42,840 nt of DNA from Verrucomicrobiota bacterium (GCA_003176045.1 PSRM01000113.1:1-42840), one strand, 5' to 3'; positions 13,967-22,925 are shown, counted from the stretch's first letter. The notes: generated by a model from the sequence alone, not told the origin. Made by a program: numbers and translations.

Positions 13967-16900
13967 TCAAGGCTGGGCGTAAATCCGGTAGAACCTCGAT
14001 TGATCTGATGCGACGGGATCGAATACCGAGATCGTCTGGCCATTGCCGGTAAAATGGCTGCCAAAGTCAGTCCAGGTGTTAGTCGGACCCAGAGCGGAGG
14101 CAGTCTGCAGACCATAAGTGACATTGTTGGCGGAGGGCCAACTCACTTGCCAGCCTTGCTGGATGTTCACCGCGACGGTGTTGGTGGGGCCGGGTGCGCT
14201 GGCGCTCAGAAGCACGTCGTCTATCAACACCTCCCCTGCGGGATTGGACGTGGCGCCGGTGGTGGAACTGAAGGTAAACCTGGCTTCGACGGCGTTTGAG
14301 GGAGCGATGAGGCCGGAAGCCAGAATCTGTGCCCAGTATCCGCTGCCGCCAACAAAATTAGCACTGACAGCACTCAGGGTCAGGCTATTGGTGTCGAGCC
14401 AGGTGAGTTTATAGTTTTGGACGAGGCCGGCGCCGTTGAGGATTTGCTCTGCCCAAAAGGAAAAAGTGTACGAGAGGCCCGGGATGACTGGGGCAGCGCC
14501 CTGTTTCTTTTCATCCTGCTGGAATTGGATGCCGCCAGTGGCGGGATTGGTATTGGCCAGCAGCATGGACCACGATCCGGAATGTGCGTTGGTGTTGACG
14601 CGGAATGGTGGTTCACTGCCAGAAGATGTCCAGTTGGCAGCGTTAGCCCCGGTGCCTGATTCGAATCCACCATTCACGATATTGGTCGAATTGTAGGTCG
14701 TGTATTCCAGGACGCGGTAGGCCCGAGTGCCATTGATGCCGAGCGGATCAAACATGTTGTTCGTTGCTCCGTTACCCGCAAGCAAACCCGTCAGGTCGCT
14801 CCAGGTCCCGCCGTTGGTCGGGTAAGTCGTCCATTGGACCTTGTAATTGTTGCCCGCCGCTGTCGGCCAGCTCAGCATCGTATTGCGGGCAATGGTTGGC
14901 TCGAAGCTGCCTGCGACCGGACTGGCATGAACATTGAGCGTGCCGGGCGAGATGGTGAAAGTGGTGACCGGAACTCCGTTGCTGTAGAGAATCGCCGTTT
15001 GAGTCGTAGCCGATGGATTAAAGATGAGGGAAGTGCGGGCACCGGTCTGCGCGTTGTAATAAACCTGGCTCGTCGGAATGCTGGTATAGTAATTGGGATC
15101 AGGGTCACCGAGGCCGCGCAGGGAATGAGTCAGGTAGTAGGTGATGCCCGAGTAGGTGCCGTCGCTGGAGATGGCGCCGCCGCTGAGGTGGCTCGCGTTC
15201 ATCAGGGACGCGACATCGTCCGGGTTGAAGAGCAACTCCCAGCCCAAAATATAATTGCCCAGGTAACCACCTAGATCATTGGCGGTGCTGGTGGTCATGT
15301 CCCTTTGCTTCGTCCAGGGCGCGCCTGGCTGGCCGGGAGCTGGCTGGCCGGCGGCGAGGTTGGAATTTGCGCTCCAGACAATGTTGGAATATTGGACCCA
15401 GGTGCCGCTTGCATACGTTGCCGTATTGGTCCAGACCGGATAACTGTGCAGGTTAATGAGCCGGTCATTCCACAAGTTTGTGAACTGGTACGTGGCAAAC
15501 GACTTGGTGCGGGCAAGGTAATTGTTCCAATGATTTTGCGGCACCATTTGAATGCCGTACACCCACGCAGGGTCGCCGTCGAAAAAGGTCGCGTAGGACA
15601 GCGAGCCCGAGCCAAGAATCCCACACATGGATCTGCCGTAGCTGGCCGGGAAATTGGTGCGATACATGTCCTGCCAATATTCGTTCACGGCAGAGGACTC
15701 GATCGCATAACCCATCGCACCGGCTGACGTAATCGTGTCGTCGTTGAGAGCATTGCCGAGCATGAAGAGCCCGACCCAGGAATTCATGGCCTCCGACGAT
15801 GATTCCTGGTTTTCTCCGCCGCCGCTGCTGGTTCCGCCGGCCCAGGAATGACCCTCCCAGATATCGAAAGTGCGCAGGAAAGGGAACCCGAGATCCGTGC
15901 GGTCCCAGTTCGCGTATTCCTTGGCAACCATTTTTGCCAGCGGACCGTATTGAGCGATCCAGGCCGGATCGGACAGGCCCACCAGACCGCTGGCAACCAT
16001 GAAATAGCCGTAATGAAAATGGTTGTCGTTAAAGGCTTGCGAGCCGTAGCTCGCATCGAATCCGACCAACGCAGGCCAATTGGTATAAAGCGCAAAGAAG
16101 TGATGCGCTTCCCCGGGCGTGTAGGTGTACCAATCCTGCAGCACGCCTTCGATGGCTGTTTTGAGTTGTGCTTCGACGGACGAAAGCCCCATCTGATGGG
16201 CGAAGGTCATGTACTGCGCGGCAACGCCGAGGTCCTTCCCTGCCCCGTAAGTTTCATCGCCGTTGGGATGGCCCGCGTTGGCAAAGTTCTGCGCATAAGT
16301 TTGCATCCAGGTCTGAACGTAATCGTTCGGCAACCCATTGGTGCGGGGCGCAGGCAGCATCGGCGCGATGCCGTGGAAATTGTAATTGATCTGAAACTGG
16401 GTCCCCGCCGCCACCTGCATCTGCCCGCGCGGCGTCAAATAGCCGTAAGGCTTCAAAAGCAGGTTGTTCTGCGTCGTGCGATAGTGGTGCGGCAACCATC
16501 CCTGCAAGGTGTTGGTTTGGCTATTCTTTAACGGCGCGGTCGTCAGGGTCCAGGTCGTTTTGATCTGCCCGTTGGTGCGGTCGTAAATCCAATCCATCCT
16601 GGTGCCGGTAACCTGTGCGTAGGCGTATTGCGCAAACTCGCTCAGATTCGTGCGGGCCGGCAGCAAAGCATAGACGAGATAGTTGCTCGTGCCGGATAAT
16701 TGAGCTGTTAGGGTCGTCCCGGAGACGGTGAACGTGGTGTTGTCCGGCGCGAACACGCCGAAGGTGCGCCCCTGGTAGTCGAACGCAAAAGCGCTGGCGG
16801 TAATGCTGTTGCTATTGGCCAGCGATATGACGGCATTGTTGGTGTCATAGATGGTCGTCGCGCCGATGTTGAACGAAGGATTCACGTTCGTATAGGTGGT

Positions 16901-17980
16901 CCAAACAAAAGGCACACCACGCGCCAGGGTGATGTCCATGCGCCGTCCGGATGCGTCCGGCAACCCGAATTGAAAGCCCCAATCGCTCCAACCGGTGACC
17001 GAAGACCGCGCCGCGGTGTAAGTGCCGGTATAGCGTGTGGCGGGGTTGCCGCCGTTATCCGTTTCTACGATCCACGAGCACATAACGTGGCCCCAGCCGC
17101 CACCGGTGGTGTCCACGATTTTGATCTGCGCGGTCTGGCCCTGGTATGGCGAAACGTCCCAGATGTTCCAGTTCAATGCTCCAGAGTCCTGGCCTGCGGC
17201 GCGAAATGCCACCTGGTTGCTTATCACCAGCCAGACGGCATCGTTAGTCAAATCGTTCCCGCCCCCCGAGAGGAGTTCAATATAGTGCTTTTGGATGGTG
17301 AAAGTCGGCGAAGTTAAAGTGCCCGTGGGGCTATCGCTGCCGCGGTAAGTGTTCACGCAAGCAGCGCCTAAAAAGCCCGTGACTGGCGGGCTTTGACCGG
17401 GCCAGGAGCCGCCTTGGATCGGCCCAGATCCAAACGCCGTCCCCGTCGTGCTCCAGCCCGAGGGATAATTCGTCTCGTCAAAGTCCGCAATTAGGACATC
17501 GTTTGAACCGACCGCCAGCGGGATCGCCCCGATCACGGACAGCGCGGGCCCGGTGTTGAATCCCCCGACCGGAGGAGTCCCTGTGTTCCACGAATTCGGA
17601 AAATAGAGATTAAAACCCGATGAATTGGGCGCGAGCATGACAGGAAGCGCCCAGAGCTGGCCGCCAAGCGCGTCCTGCGCAACCGTCCGAGGGGGCGTGT
17701 TGGCCGCGTTATACGATGAACGGTCACCAACCAGCACATCGGTCCACCATTTGTTGCTGGGCAACGGCTGATTGGTCAACAAGGCGTCCAGGTGGAGGTT
17801 CGGGAAGAGATCAATGATCTGCTGAGCGCCGAGCCCGTAATACTCGTCTGCCTGCGCATCGGCAGGCGGAACGAACGATGCGTATGAGCCCGCTCCGACC
17901 GGAACAGCCACTTGGGAATTGGCCGTAAGGCAACAGGCGAACAAAACAACCGTTGCACCCAGCCACGCTCGACACATCAT
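13967..17980 (-). CDS. Secreted GH81 endo-beta-1,3-glucanase with CBM-like module
   Basis: Endo-1,3-beta-glucanase of family GH81, acting on laminarin, callose or curdlan-type glucans outside the cell. It has a signal peptide (1-22), 'PLPSNKWWTDVLVGD' near the N-terminus and the GH81 active-site stretches 'AFNDNHFHYGYF' (acid D652) and 'GENQESSSEAMN' (E726 and E730, the base region), with 'WEGHSWAGG' between them. At 1337 residues it is longer than a bare GH81. A jelly-roll insert near residues 150-330 and a CBM4/9-like module ('NGGFESG', about 1125-1270) are added. Two copies of the C-terminal 'W...FYRI' type block occur, one before the CBM and one at the end. Substrate assignment is firm at family level. 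Confidence 0.92.
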   Translation of the reverse strand: MMCRAWLGATVVLFACCLTANSQVAVPVGAGSYASFVPPADAQADEYYGLGAQQIIDLFPNLHLDALLTNQPLPSNKWWTDVLVGDRSSYNAANTPPRTVAQDALGGQLWALPVMLAPNSSGFNLYFPNSWNTGTPPVGGFNTGPALSVIGAIPLAVGSNDVLIADFDETNYPSGWSTTGTAFGSGPIQGGSWPGQSPPVTGFLGAACVNTYRGSDSPTGTLTSPTFTIQKHYIELLSGGGNDLTNDAVWLVISNQVAFRAAGQDSGALNWNIWDVSPYQGQTAQIKIVDTTGGGWGHVMCSWIVETDNGGNPATRYTGTYTAARSSVTGWSDWGFQFGLPDASGRRMDITLARGVPFVWTTYTNVNPSFNIGATTIYDTNNAVISLANSNSITASAFAFDYQGRTFGVFAPDNTTFTVSGTTLTAQLSGTSNYLVYALLPARTNLSEFAQYAYAQVTGTRMDWIYDRTNGQIKTTWTLTTAPLKNSQTNTLQGWLPHHYRTTQNNLLLKPYGYLTPRGQMQVAAGTQFQINYNFHGIAPMLPAPRTNGLPNDYVQTWMQTYAQNFANAGHPNGDETYGAGKDLGVAAQYMTFAHQMGLSSVEAQLKTAIEGVLQDWYTYTPGEAHHFFALYTNWPALVGFDASYGSQAFNDNHFHYGYFMVASGLVGLSDPAWIAQYGPLAKMVAKEYANWDRTDLGFPFLRTFDIWEGHSWAGGTSSGGGENQESSSEAMNSWVGLFMLGNALNDDTITSAGAMGYAIESSAVNEYWQDMYRTNFPASYGRSMCGILGSGSLSYATFFDGDPAWVYGIQMVPQNHWNNYLARTKSFATYQFTNLWNDRLINLHSYPVWTNTATYASGTWVQYSNIVWSANSNLAAGQPAPGQPGAPWTKQRDMTTSTANDLGGYLGNYILGWELLFNPDDVASLMNASHLSGGAISSDGTYSGITYYLTHSLRGLGDPDPNYYTSIPTSQVYYNAQTGARTSLIFNPSATTQTAILYSNGVPVTTFTISPGTLNVHASPVAGSFEPTIARNTMLSWPTAAGNNYKVQWTTYPTNGGTWSDLTGLLAGNGATNNMFDPLGINGTRAYRVLEYTTYNSTNIVNGGFESGTGANAANWTSSGSEPPFRVNTNAHSGSWSMLLANTNPATGGIQFQQDEKKQGAAPVIPGLSYTFSFWAEQILNGAGLVQNYKLTWLDTNSLTLSAVSANFVGGSGYWAQILASGLIAPSNAVEARFTFSSTTGATSNPAGEVLIDDVLLSASAPGPTNTVAVNIQQGWQVSWPSANNVTYGLQTASALGPTNTWTDFGSHFTGNGQTISVFDPVASDQSRFYRIYAQP

Positions 17981-18250
17981 TCTCTTAATCTTCTTCCGCC
18001 AAATTTAATATCGAACTTTCATTTCGACAAGGTTCGCAAATAACAACACAATCTGGGAAAAAATGGTCGGCCCCCAATTCGAGCAAGGCCTCGCCGACCT
18101 GGGCAAAGTTGTCACCGCGGCCACTCCTGCAACCGCGAAGAATTAGCGCTTTGGAGTCAGCAATCCAGACCGCGAAAGGCGCACCCAGAAGAGGCTATCA
18201 AAAATGAGCTGCTGCTTTCTTGCAAAAGTTCGCGGCTTATCCTTCGGCTC
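17981..18250. other. Intergenic region between GH81 and the receiver protein gene
   Basis: 270 bp between two minus-strand genes. A 47-codon plus-strand ORF (18064-18207) is open but resembles nothing I know. The GH81 promoter should lie here, but no convincing promoter was recognised. Confidence 0.4.
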
Positions 18251-18652
18251 TCAGTTCGAGGAATCCTGCTTTTGTGCGGGACGAAACTTGGCTACAGCAC
18301 CACGCAAATCTTCAATATCAAATGGTTTGCCAATCATGAGGTCAATATCTCCCATGGGATGGTCAGTGGTGCGGAGCAGTTCACCATAAGCAGTGAGCAT
18401 TACGATGGGTTGGCCAGGGGAACGCTTTTTAATGAACGCTGCCAGTTCGTCGCCTTTCATTACCGGCATGAAGTAGTCGGTTACCACCAGGTCGAACTTG
18501 CTTTGGTCGAAAAGAGACAGGGCATCCTGTCCGTTCGCGGCCTCGGTAACACTATGGCCGTCAATAAGAAAGAGCATCTGGACAGTTTCACGCACGAGGG
18601 CGTCATCATCCACCACAAGGATGTTCGATCGAGGACGGCTGTTCTTAGTCAT
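18251..18652 (-). CDS. Single-domain CheY-like response regulator
   Basis: A stand-alone receiver domain of 133 residues: 'NILVVDDDALVRETVQ', phospho-acceptor D59 in 'LVVTDYFMP', switch residue T in 'VMLTAYG' and conserved K in 'GKPFDIEDL'. There is no output domain, so it should act by protein contact or in a phosphorelay. The start at 18652 (MTKNSRPRSN) is chosen because it begins just before the first beta strand; an upstream in-frame ATG at 18682 would add ten hydrophobic residues. No kinase is adjacent, and the nearest is the kinase at 7109-9394. Confidence 0.88.
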   Translation of the reverse strand: MTKNSRPRSNILVVDDDALVRETVQMLFLIDGHSVTEAANGQDALSLFDQSKFDLVVTDYFMPVMKGDELAAFIKKRSPGQPIVMLTAYGELLRTTDHPMGDIDLMIGKPFDIEDLRGAVAKFRPAQKQDSSN

Positions 18653-18703
18653 GGGGAGCAGAAGTAGCAATCGGGATGCCATTTCTCACCGATTTCGTAC
18701 ATT

Positions 18704-18753
18704 GTAGCGCAGGTTTCCAACCTGCTGTATCGCCGACTTCCAGTCAGCTGGCC
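18704..18753. repeat. Dispersed palindromic repeat, GTAGCGCAGG family
   Basis: Carries GCAGGTT-tcc-AACCTGC followed by 'tgtatcgccgacttcc', matching the element at 6051-6183 in the opposite arm and the degenerate copy at 28345-28410. Confidence 0.75.
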
Positions 18754-18813
18754 TTTGCTCCGGCTCAGCGGTCCCAGTCCATTCAGCATCAACGGCTTGA
18801 AATCCCGCGATGC

Positions 18814-18873
18814 GACGCCAACGGCGTCTCTCATACCAGCCCAGGGCGAGCGAGGAACGAGCGACGCCCTGGG
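18814..18873. repeat. Double-hairpin REP-like element
   Basis: GACGCC-aac-GGCGTC (18814-18828) is followed by CCCAGGGC (18840-18847) pairing with GCCCTGGG (18866-18873) around a 'gagcgaggaacgagcgac' loop. The intergenic stretch 18653-18959 is filled by this and the preceding element; nothing else is recognised. Confidence 0.75.
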
Positions 18874-18959
18874 TTATTTGAGCGCTGAAGGCGCGCCTCA
18901 TCTGCCTGATTTCTCAGCTCCAGCCTGCTTGTGCCGATCGTCATCGGCAGCACCGGCCG

Positions 18960-19526
18960 CTATTGTCTGTCTATCGCGGAGTTACTTTTCCACCCCCGGC
19001 GCCTGCTCAGTGCTGCGCGCCAAAGCAGGACCCCGGGCAGAAGCAGCAGCGCGCTCGAAGGCTCCGGGACGATCTGGATTGCGCTGAGTTCGGGGAACAC
19101 GATGCCGACAGAGTAGTTGCGCCCGAAGTCCACTGTCGCCGCCATCTCATTATAGTCTGCATCCCAGCCCGTTTCGGTGACTAAGCCGATCATCCCTCGC
19201 CCCACAGGCTGGTTCAATCTATCAGTGAGAAGGTCTTCCACATAAATTCCGACGGTAATGGGGTCCGAGGTTTGGAACCACGTATAATTGTTGGTAATCA
19301 ACGAATACTCGATTGAGCCCGGCAATGCAGGTTCCATTTGTGCAAATGCCGTGCTGCCGCTCATGGCGAGCAGAATCACCAGAGCATAAAGCACATGAGT
19401 TAGGAACTGAACTGAAATGAAATTACCTCTTTGCGCACGGTGCGTTTTCAGCGCACCGCGAATGAGGCCGAATTGGTTTTTAGGTTCGTTATACACGCTG
19501 CTCCTATTACCACAGTGCGACCTCAT
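18960..19526 (-). CDS. PEP-CTERM sorting-signal protein
   Basis: Small secreted protein (188 residues as drawn) ending in 'VPEPSSALLLLPGVLLWRAALSRRR'-type sequence: the VPEP motif, a hydrophobic helix and a basic cluster, which is the PEP-CTERM signal processed by exosortase. A signal peptide core lies at about 40-62 ('LYALVILLAMSGSTAFA'), so roughly the first 35 residues may be upstream of the real start. The mature part is only about 90 residues and has no recognised domain. No exosortase gene is in the window. Such proteins are typically surface or matrix components. Confidence 0.75.
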   Translation of the reverse strand: MRSHCGNRSSVYNEPKNQFGLIRGALKTHRAQRGNFISVQFLTHVLYALVILLAMSGSTAFAQMEPALPGSIEYSLITNNYTWFQTSDPITVGIYVEDLLTDRLNQPVGRGMIGLVTETGWDADYNEMAATVDFGRNYSVGIVFPELSAIQIVPEPSSALLLLPGVLLWRAALSRRRGWKSNSAIDRQ

Positions 19527-19563
19527 GGGTCAAGTAGATTTCGAAACGTAAATAGCCATTTTT

Positions 19564-19592
19564 ATCCGCGTAATCTGCGTAATCCGCGGTTA
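19564..19592. repeat. 9-bp tandem repeat (atccgcgta) upstream of araB
   Basis: Three units: atccgcgta, atctgcgta and atccgcggt. It lies 16 bp before the octamer array, so two different tandem families sit side by side in the araB leader. Confidence 0.75.
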
Positions 19593-19607
19593 AACCTGCC
19601 TCCTTTT

Positions 19608-19639
19608 TCTTTGCGTCTTTGCTTCTTTGCGCCTTTGCG
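19608..19639. repeat. Octamer tandem array (tctttgcg) in the araB leader
   Basis: Four units: tctttgcg, tctttgct, tctttgcg and cctttgcg, followed by ttaa. It ends 13 bp before the araB ATG, where the ribosome-binding site should be. No purine-rich Shine-Dalgarno is visible. The same array with three units lies 34 bp before the GH51 gene at 31428-31451. Confidence 0.8.
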
Positions 19640-19652
19640 TTAAGTCTTTTTC

Positions 19653-21335
19653 ATGAAAGCAACCTACACCATCGGCCTTGATTACGGCACTAACTCCGTC
19701 CGCGCGGTCGTTGTGAACATCGCCAACGGTCACGAGGTGGCCACCGCGGTCTGGAATTACGGGCATGGCAAAGATGGAGTGATTCTTTCCCGCGACCCAA
19801 ACCTGGCCCGCCAACATCCCGCTGATTACCTCGCCGGAGCCGAAGCCTCCATCAAAGGGGCCTTGCGGTCCGCCCGACGCTCAATCAAAGCCTTTCAACC
19901 CGACCAGGTCATAGGCATTGGCGTGGACACGACCGGCAGCACCCCGCTGCCGGTGAACGACGCCGGCCACCCTTTGGCGTTCGATAAACGTTTCGCCAAA
20001 AATCCAGCGGCGATGGCCTGGTTATGGAAAGATCACACCAGCGTTGCCGAGGCAGGCGAAATCACCGCCGCAGCCCGCGAATTACGTCCACAATACCTGG
20101 CCAAGTGCGGCGGCACTTACTCCAGCGAATGGTTCTGGAGCAAGATACTGCACTGTCTTCGCACGGAACCCAAGGTCTTCGACGCTGCGTATTCATGGGT
20201 CGAGCTTGCTGACTATGCCCCCGCAGCCCTGACCGGAACCGAAGCGCCGGAAAAGCTGACGATCGGCATCTGCGCCGCTGGCCACAAAGCCATGTACCAC
20301 GAGAGCTGGGGCGGCTACCCGGACGAGGAGTTTCTGAGCATGCTCGACCCTAAACTCGGCATCTTGCGGCGCCGATTGCGCTCGCGCGCTTATGCTGTGG
20401 ACCGGTCCGTGGGGACCCTTAGCTCGGCGTGGGCGCGCAAAACCGGTTTGAAGCCTGGCATCCCCGTAGCCGCAGGTGCCTTCGACGCCCACACCGGCGC
20501 CATCGGCGCGGGCGTCGGCACCGGCACACTCGTCAAAATCATCGGCACCAGCACCTGCGACATCACAGTCTGGCCGAACACCGACAAGCTGGCGGACGTG
20601 CCCGGCCTCTGCGGCATCGTCAATGGCAGCGTTCTGCCCGGCTATTTCGGCTTGGAGGCGGGGCAATCCGCCGTCGGCGACATCTTCAACTGGTTTGTAA
20701 ATTACCTCCAACCTGGTGGCCGCAAGTTGGGGTCACACACGGAACTTACGCGCGGCGCGGCCAGGCTGCGCCCGGGCGAATCTGGCCTGTTGGCCCTGGA
20801 TTGGAACAACGGCAATCGCACCATCCTCGTGGACCAGCGTCTGACCGGTCTGTTGCTGGGCCAAACTCTCTACACTACCCCGTCAGAGATTTACCGCGCG
20901 CTAATCGAGGCCACCGCCTTCGGCGCGCTGACCATCATCAACCGTTTTGAAGAATACGGAGTCAAAGTCGAGCAGGTTGTCAACTGCGGCGGCATCGCCG
21001 AAAAAAATCCGCTCGTCATGCAAATCTACGCCGATGTGACTGGCCGGCCCATGAAACTTTCGCGCTCCGCCCAGACTTGCGCCCTCGGCTCGGCCATCGC
21101 CGGCGCAGTCGTTGCCGGCGCGCACAAGGATGTCCCCTCCGCCCAAAGCGCTATGACCGGTCTCAAATCCCGAGTGTTCAAGCCTGCTCCCCAGGCCCAC
21201 GCGATTTATCGGTCCCTCTATGCCCTCTACCGAAAACTCCACGACTCCTTCGGCACACAACAGCACGATGGTTCACTCTATCCTGTCATGAAGCAACTCA
21301 TCGAAATCCGCAACCAGGTCCGAAAAGGAAAGTAG
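19653..21335 (+). CDS. araB: L-ribulokinase AraB
   Basis: FGGY-family sugar kinase phosphorylating L-ribulose to L-ribulose 5-phosphate in arabinose catabolism. Its 560 residues match the usual ribulokinase length. It starts with the ATP-binding actin-like motif 'IGLDYGTNSVRAVVV' and has 'IGIGVDTTGSTPLPV', typical of ribulokinases. The second-lobe phosphate motif is 'KIIGTSTCDITVW', and the FGGY signature region 'NCGGIAEKNPLVMQIYADVT' is near the C-terminus. Its partners araA and araD are 12.5 kb further on, separated by an accessory island and two arabinofuranosidase genes. The leader consists of tandem repeats, so expression may depend on them. Confidence 0.93.
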   Translation: MKATYTIGLDYGTNSVRAVVVNIANGHEVATAVWNYGHGKDGVILSRDPNLARQHPADYLAGAEASIKGALRSARRSIKAFQPDQVIGIGVDTTGSTPLPVNDAGHPLAFDKRFAKNPAAMAWLWKDHTSVAEAGEITAAARELRPQYLAKCGGTYSSEWFWSKILHCLRTEPKVFDAAYSWVELADYAPAALTGTEAPEKLTIGICAAGHKAMYHESWGGYPDEEFLSMLDPKLGILRRRLRSRAYAVDRSVGTLSSAWARKTGLKPGIPVAAGAFDAHTGAIGAGVGTGTLVKIIGTSTCDITVWPNTDKLADVPGLCGIVNGSVLPGYFGLEAGQSAVGDIFNWFVNYLQPGGRKLGSHTELTRGAARLRPGESGLLALDWNNGNRTILVDQRLTGLLLGQTLYTTPSEIYRALIEATAFGALTIINRFEEYGVKVEQVVNCGGIAEKNPLVMQIYADVTGRPMKLSRSAQTCALGSAIAGAVVAGAHKDVPSAQSAMTGLKSRVFKPAPQAHAIYRSLYALYRKLHDSFGTQQHDGSLYPVMKQLIEIRNQVRKGK

Positions 21336-21424
21336 GGAGATGGAGTGGTCAGGGCTTTACCCCACGGACCGGCTTGGAACAATTCATTTTCACAACCGCG
21401 AACACAAAGGTAGCATTGACCATT

Positions 21425-22033
21425 ATGCGGTTTGATGTTCGTTTCCAAAACAAAACCCTGCCGGTCGAGTTTGTTTTCGGGACCGACGTAAACATCCGAA
21501 GACTCCTGACGTGGCGTAAATGCGCCAACTCGCAGGCTTCTCCAGGCGTTGCCGATACTCTTGAATACGCGCGTTATGCCGCCAAACGTTGGCGCTCTTA
21601 TAGACAGGAGCGCCGAACCATGAGCAGTTATGACGAATTGCGTGACGCAGTTAAGCAACAGCCTCGAGGTGAGTTTGTGTTTGTATTAGTTGCCCTCTCC
21701 AAGTGGTATCCACCCACCTCTTTGTCAGGGTTCTGCTTTTGCCGCCGGACCTGGTGCCATCACATCGTGGTGGATCTCGCCGCTGTTCACCCGGACGCTA
21801 TCACCGTCGGCAATGCGCAAGTCAAGGGCATCGGAACGGGCATGTTCTACTCCCTTGTGAAGCTTGCCGACATGCTTCGTGTAGAAACAGTGTGGGGCGA
21901 AGCAACCGAAAACTCCGCGCCTTTTTATCAGAAATTGCTTGGGCTTCCCCGGGTCACAGACCACTTTTTCATCACTGGCCAGGTGTTCGAGCACTGCTTA
22001 CGCGGATATGCTGACCTTCCTGGAAAGGCTTGA
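21425..22033 (+). CDS. GNAT-family N-acetyltransferase, first gene of a two-gene module
   Basis: Predicted acetyl-CoA-dependent acetyltransferase of 202 residues. The C-terminal half shows GNAT motif A ('QVKGIGTGMFYSLVKLADML', with the acetyl-CoA loop QxxGxG) and motif B ('WGEATENSAPFYQKLLGL'). The N-terminal half (about 1-90) has no recognised domain and includes an unusual Cys-rich strand 'FCFCRRTWC'. The ATG at 21425 starts 'MRFDVRFQNK'; the frame is open further upstream but overlaps araB. It is followed after 31 bp by a small basic protein gene. A truncated relative with the same neighbour at the same spacing lies inverted at 25151-25568, so the pair is a conserved unit. The acetylated target is unknown. 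Confidence 0.8.
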   Translation: MRFDVRFQNKTLPVEFVFGTDVNIRRLLTWRKCANSQASPGVADTLEYARYAAKRWRSYRQERRTMSSYDELRDAVKQQPRGEFVFVLVALSKWYPPTSLSGFCFCRRTWCHHIVVDLAAVHPDAITVGNAQVKGIGTGMFYSLVKLADMLRVETVWGEATENSAPFYQKLLGLPRVTDHFFITGQVFEHCLRGYADLPGKA

Positions 22034-22064
22034 AACAATGCTCTCAGTATGAGAGGCTAATCTC

Positions 22065-22271
22065 ATGAAGAAGAATGGTCACAAACTCCTGACTTGGGAG
22101 GAAATGATCGAGGTCGAAGCCAGGCACCCTTTCTTTGCGGGCAACCTGCGGAGCCTGCGTATGGGTGGACTCCCCACCGCGTCGCCACGCAGTCACCGGC
22201 GCGTTAAGCATCCAAAAAGAACGCCACCCCACACGGCTAAATCACGCCCTCAGCACACGCCTGCGCGCTGA
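22065..22271 (+). CDS. Small basic protein of the GNAT module ('LLTWEEM' family)
   Basis: A 68-residue protein. Its N-terminal 37 residues are nearly the same as those of the inverted copy at 25151-25345: 'KLLTWEEMIEVEARHPFFAG' then 'NLRSLRMGG'. The rest is a basic, Pro/Arg/Lys/His-rich tail with little conservation. The start codon and the 31-bp gap to the GNAT gene are the same in both copies. I know no named family. The acidic amphipathic segment plus disordered basic tail suggests a nucleic-acid-binding partner or the substrate of the acetyltransferase (inference). Confidence 0.7.
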   Translation: MKKNGHKLLTWEEMIEVEARHPFFAGNLRSLRMGGLPTASPRSHRRVKHPKRTPPHTAKSRPQHTPAR

Positions 22272-22367
22272 TCAAGGGACAACGTTCAGCCTGGTGATGA
22301 TGGGGCGAGGTTTTTTAATTTGAGGTGTTCGACCTGAAGGCTGGCGTGGACTCTTCATTCTCCCCAG

Positions 22368-22829
22368 TCAAGGCGAATGGAATTTTTCTACGGCCTGGCC
22401 CCTCTCATGCTTGATCTTGTCATTGGGGGCTAAGAACTTAATGAGGGCCCAACATGCCAGTATTCCCGGAGATGCTCCGAGTCCAGCAAGCAACACACTC
22501 TCGCCAGTGTTCATCGCATCCCGTTGAGCCCAGGTCGTGTAAAGGAGGTGCAAGCCGAAGGCGCCAAATCCGGCCAGTGCGCCAGGAACTATAGCCAGCA
22601 GAGGACCACGGGAACCAACGTAGAGTGGAAAACTAATAGCTCCGCCGATGCACGCAATCGTAAACAAAAATGGAACAGGCACTGCGCCGAGTAATGTGAT
22701 GGTGCCGCCGTTCTGCCAATAGTCCAAGGCCAAAACGGGGCCGCTGAAGGTAAACAGCACGATAGCGATTATCTGCCGTGCTGAGAGTCGCCTTCGCTTT
22801 GCTGGCAGGAATGAAAGTGGCGCGCTCAT
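22368..22829 (-). CDS. Hypothetical membrane protein with four predicted helices
   Basis: A 153-residue protein starting MSAPLSFLPA. Predicted membrane segments are around 'IIAIVLFTFSGPVLAL', 'FLFTIACIGGAISFPLYV', 'LLAIVPGALAGFGAFGLHLL' and 'SVLLAGLGASPGILACWALI', with a charged C-terminal tail. The ATG at 22829 is chosen because it lies 2 bp after the GTTAGAT end of an attC-like inverted repeat, as in integron cassettes. No function recognised. Confidence 0.65.
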   Translation of the reverse strand: MSAPLSFLPAKRRRLSARQIIAIVLFTFSGPVLALDYWQNGGTITLLGAVPVPFLFTIACIGGAISFPLYVGSRGPLLAIVPGALAGFGAFGLHLLYTTWAQRDAMNTGESVLLAGLGASPGILACWALIKFLAPNDKIKHERGQAVEKFHSP

Positions 22830-22831
22830 GT

Positions 22832-22925
22832 ATCTAACCAAGCTCAGCGACCCGGCGCACAGGACCCAACGATTGCAAGCGCGACGCTACCGCCAGGTTC
22901 GCTGGAAAGCATTGAAGGGTTAGGC
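22832..22925 (-). other. attC-like recombination site (integron cassette junction), tentative
   Basis: On the minus strand the stretch begins GCCTAAC (22925-22919, fits RYYYAAC) and ends GTTAGAT (22838-22832, fits GTTRRRY). Inside, AGCGAACCTGGCG pairs with CGCCGGGTCGCT (one G:T mismatch plus one bulge). The length, about 94 bp, is within the attC range. The upstream gene's TAA stop lies inside GCCTAAC and the next gene starts 2 bp after GTTAGAT, both classic cassette features. Spacing of the inner arms is less regular than in textbook attC sites, and no integrase is in the window. Confidence 0.45.

Noticed and set aside
18064-18207. 47-codon plus-strand ORF between GH81 and the receiver gene
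   Set aside because: No homology that I recognise, no ribosome-binding site and composition not clearly coding.
19590-19817. 75-codon minus-strand frame containing 'LTQRRKEAKTQR'
   Set aside because: This is the translation of the tctttgcg tandem array read backwards and runs into araB antisense; a common false gene.
22196-22215. GTTAAGC resembling an integron core site
   Set aside because: Lies inside the small-basic-protein gene with no matching RYYYAAC partner or hairpin; chance match.
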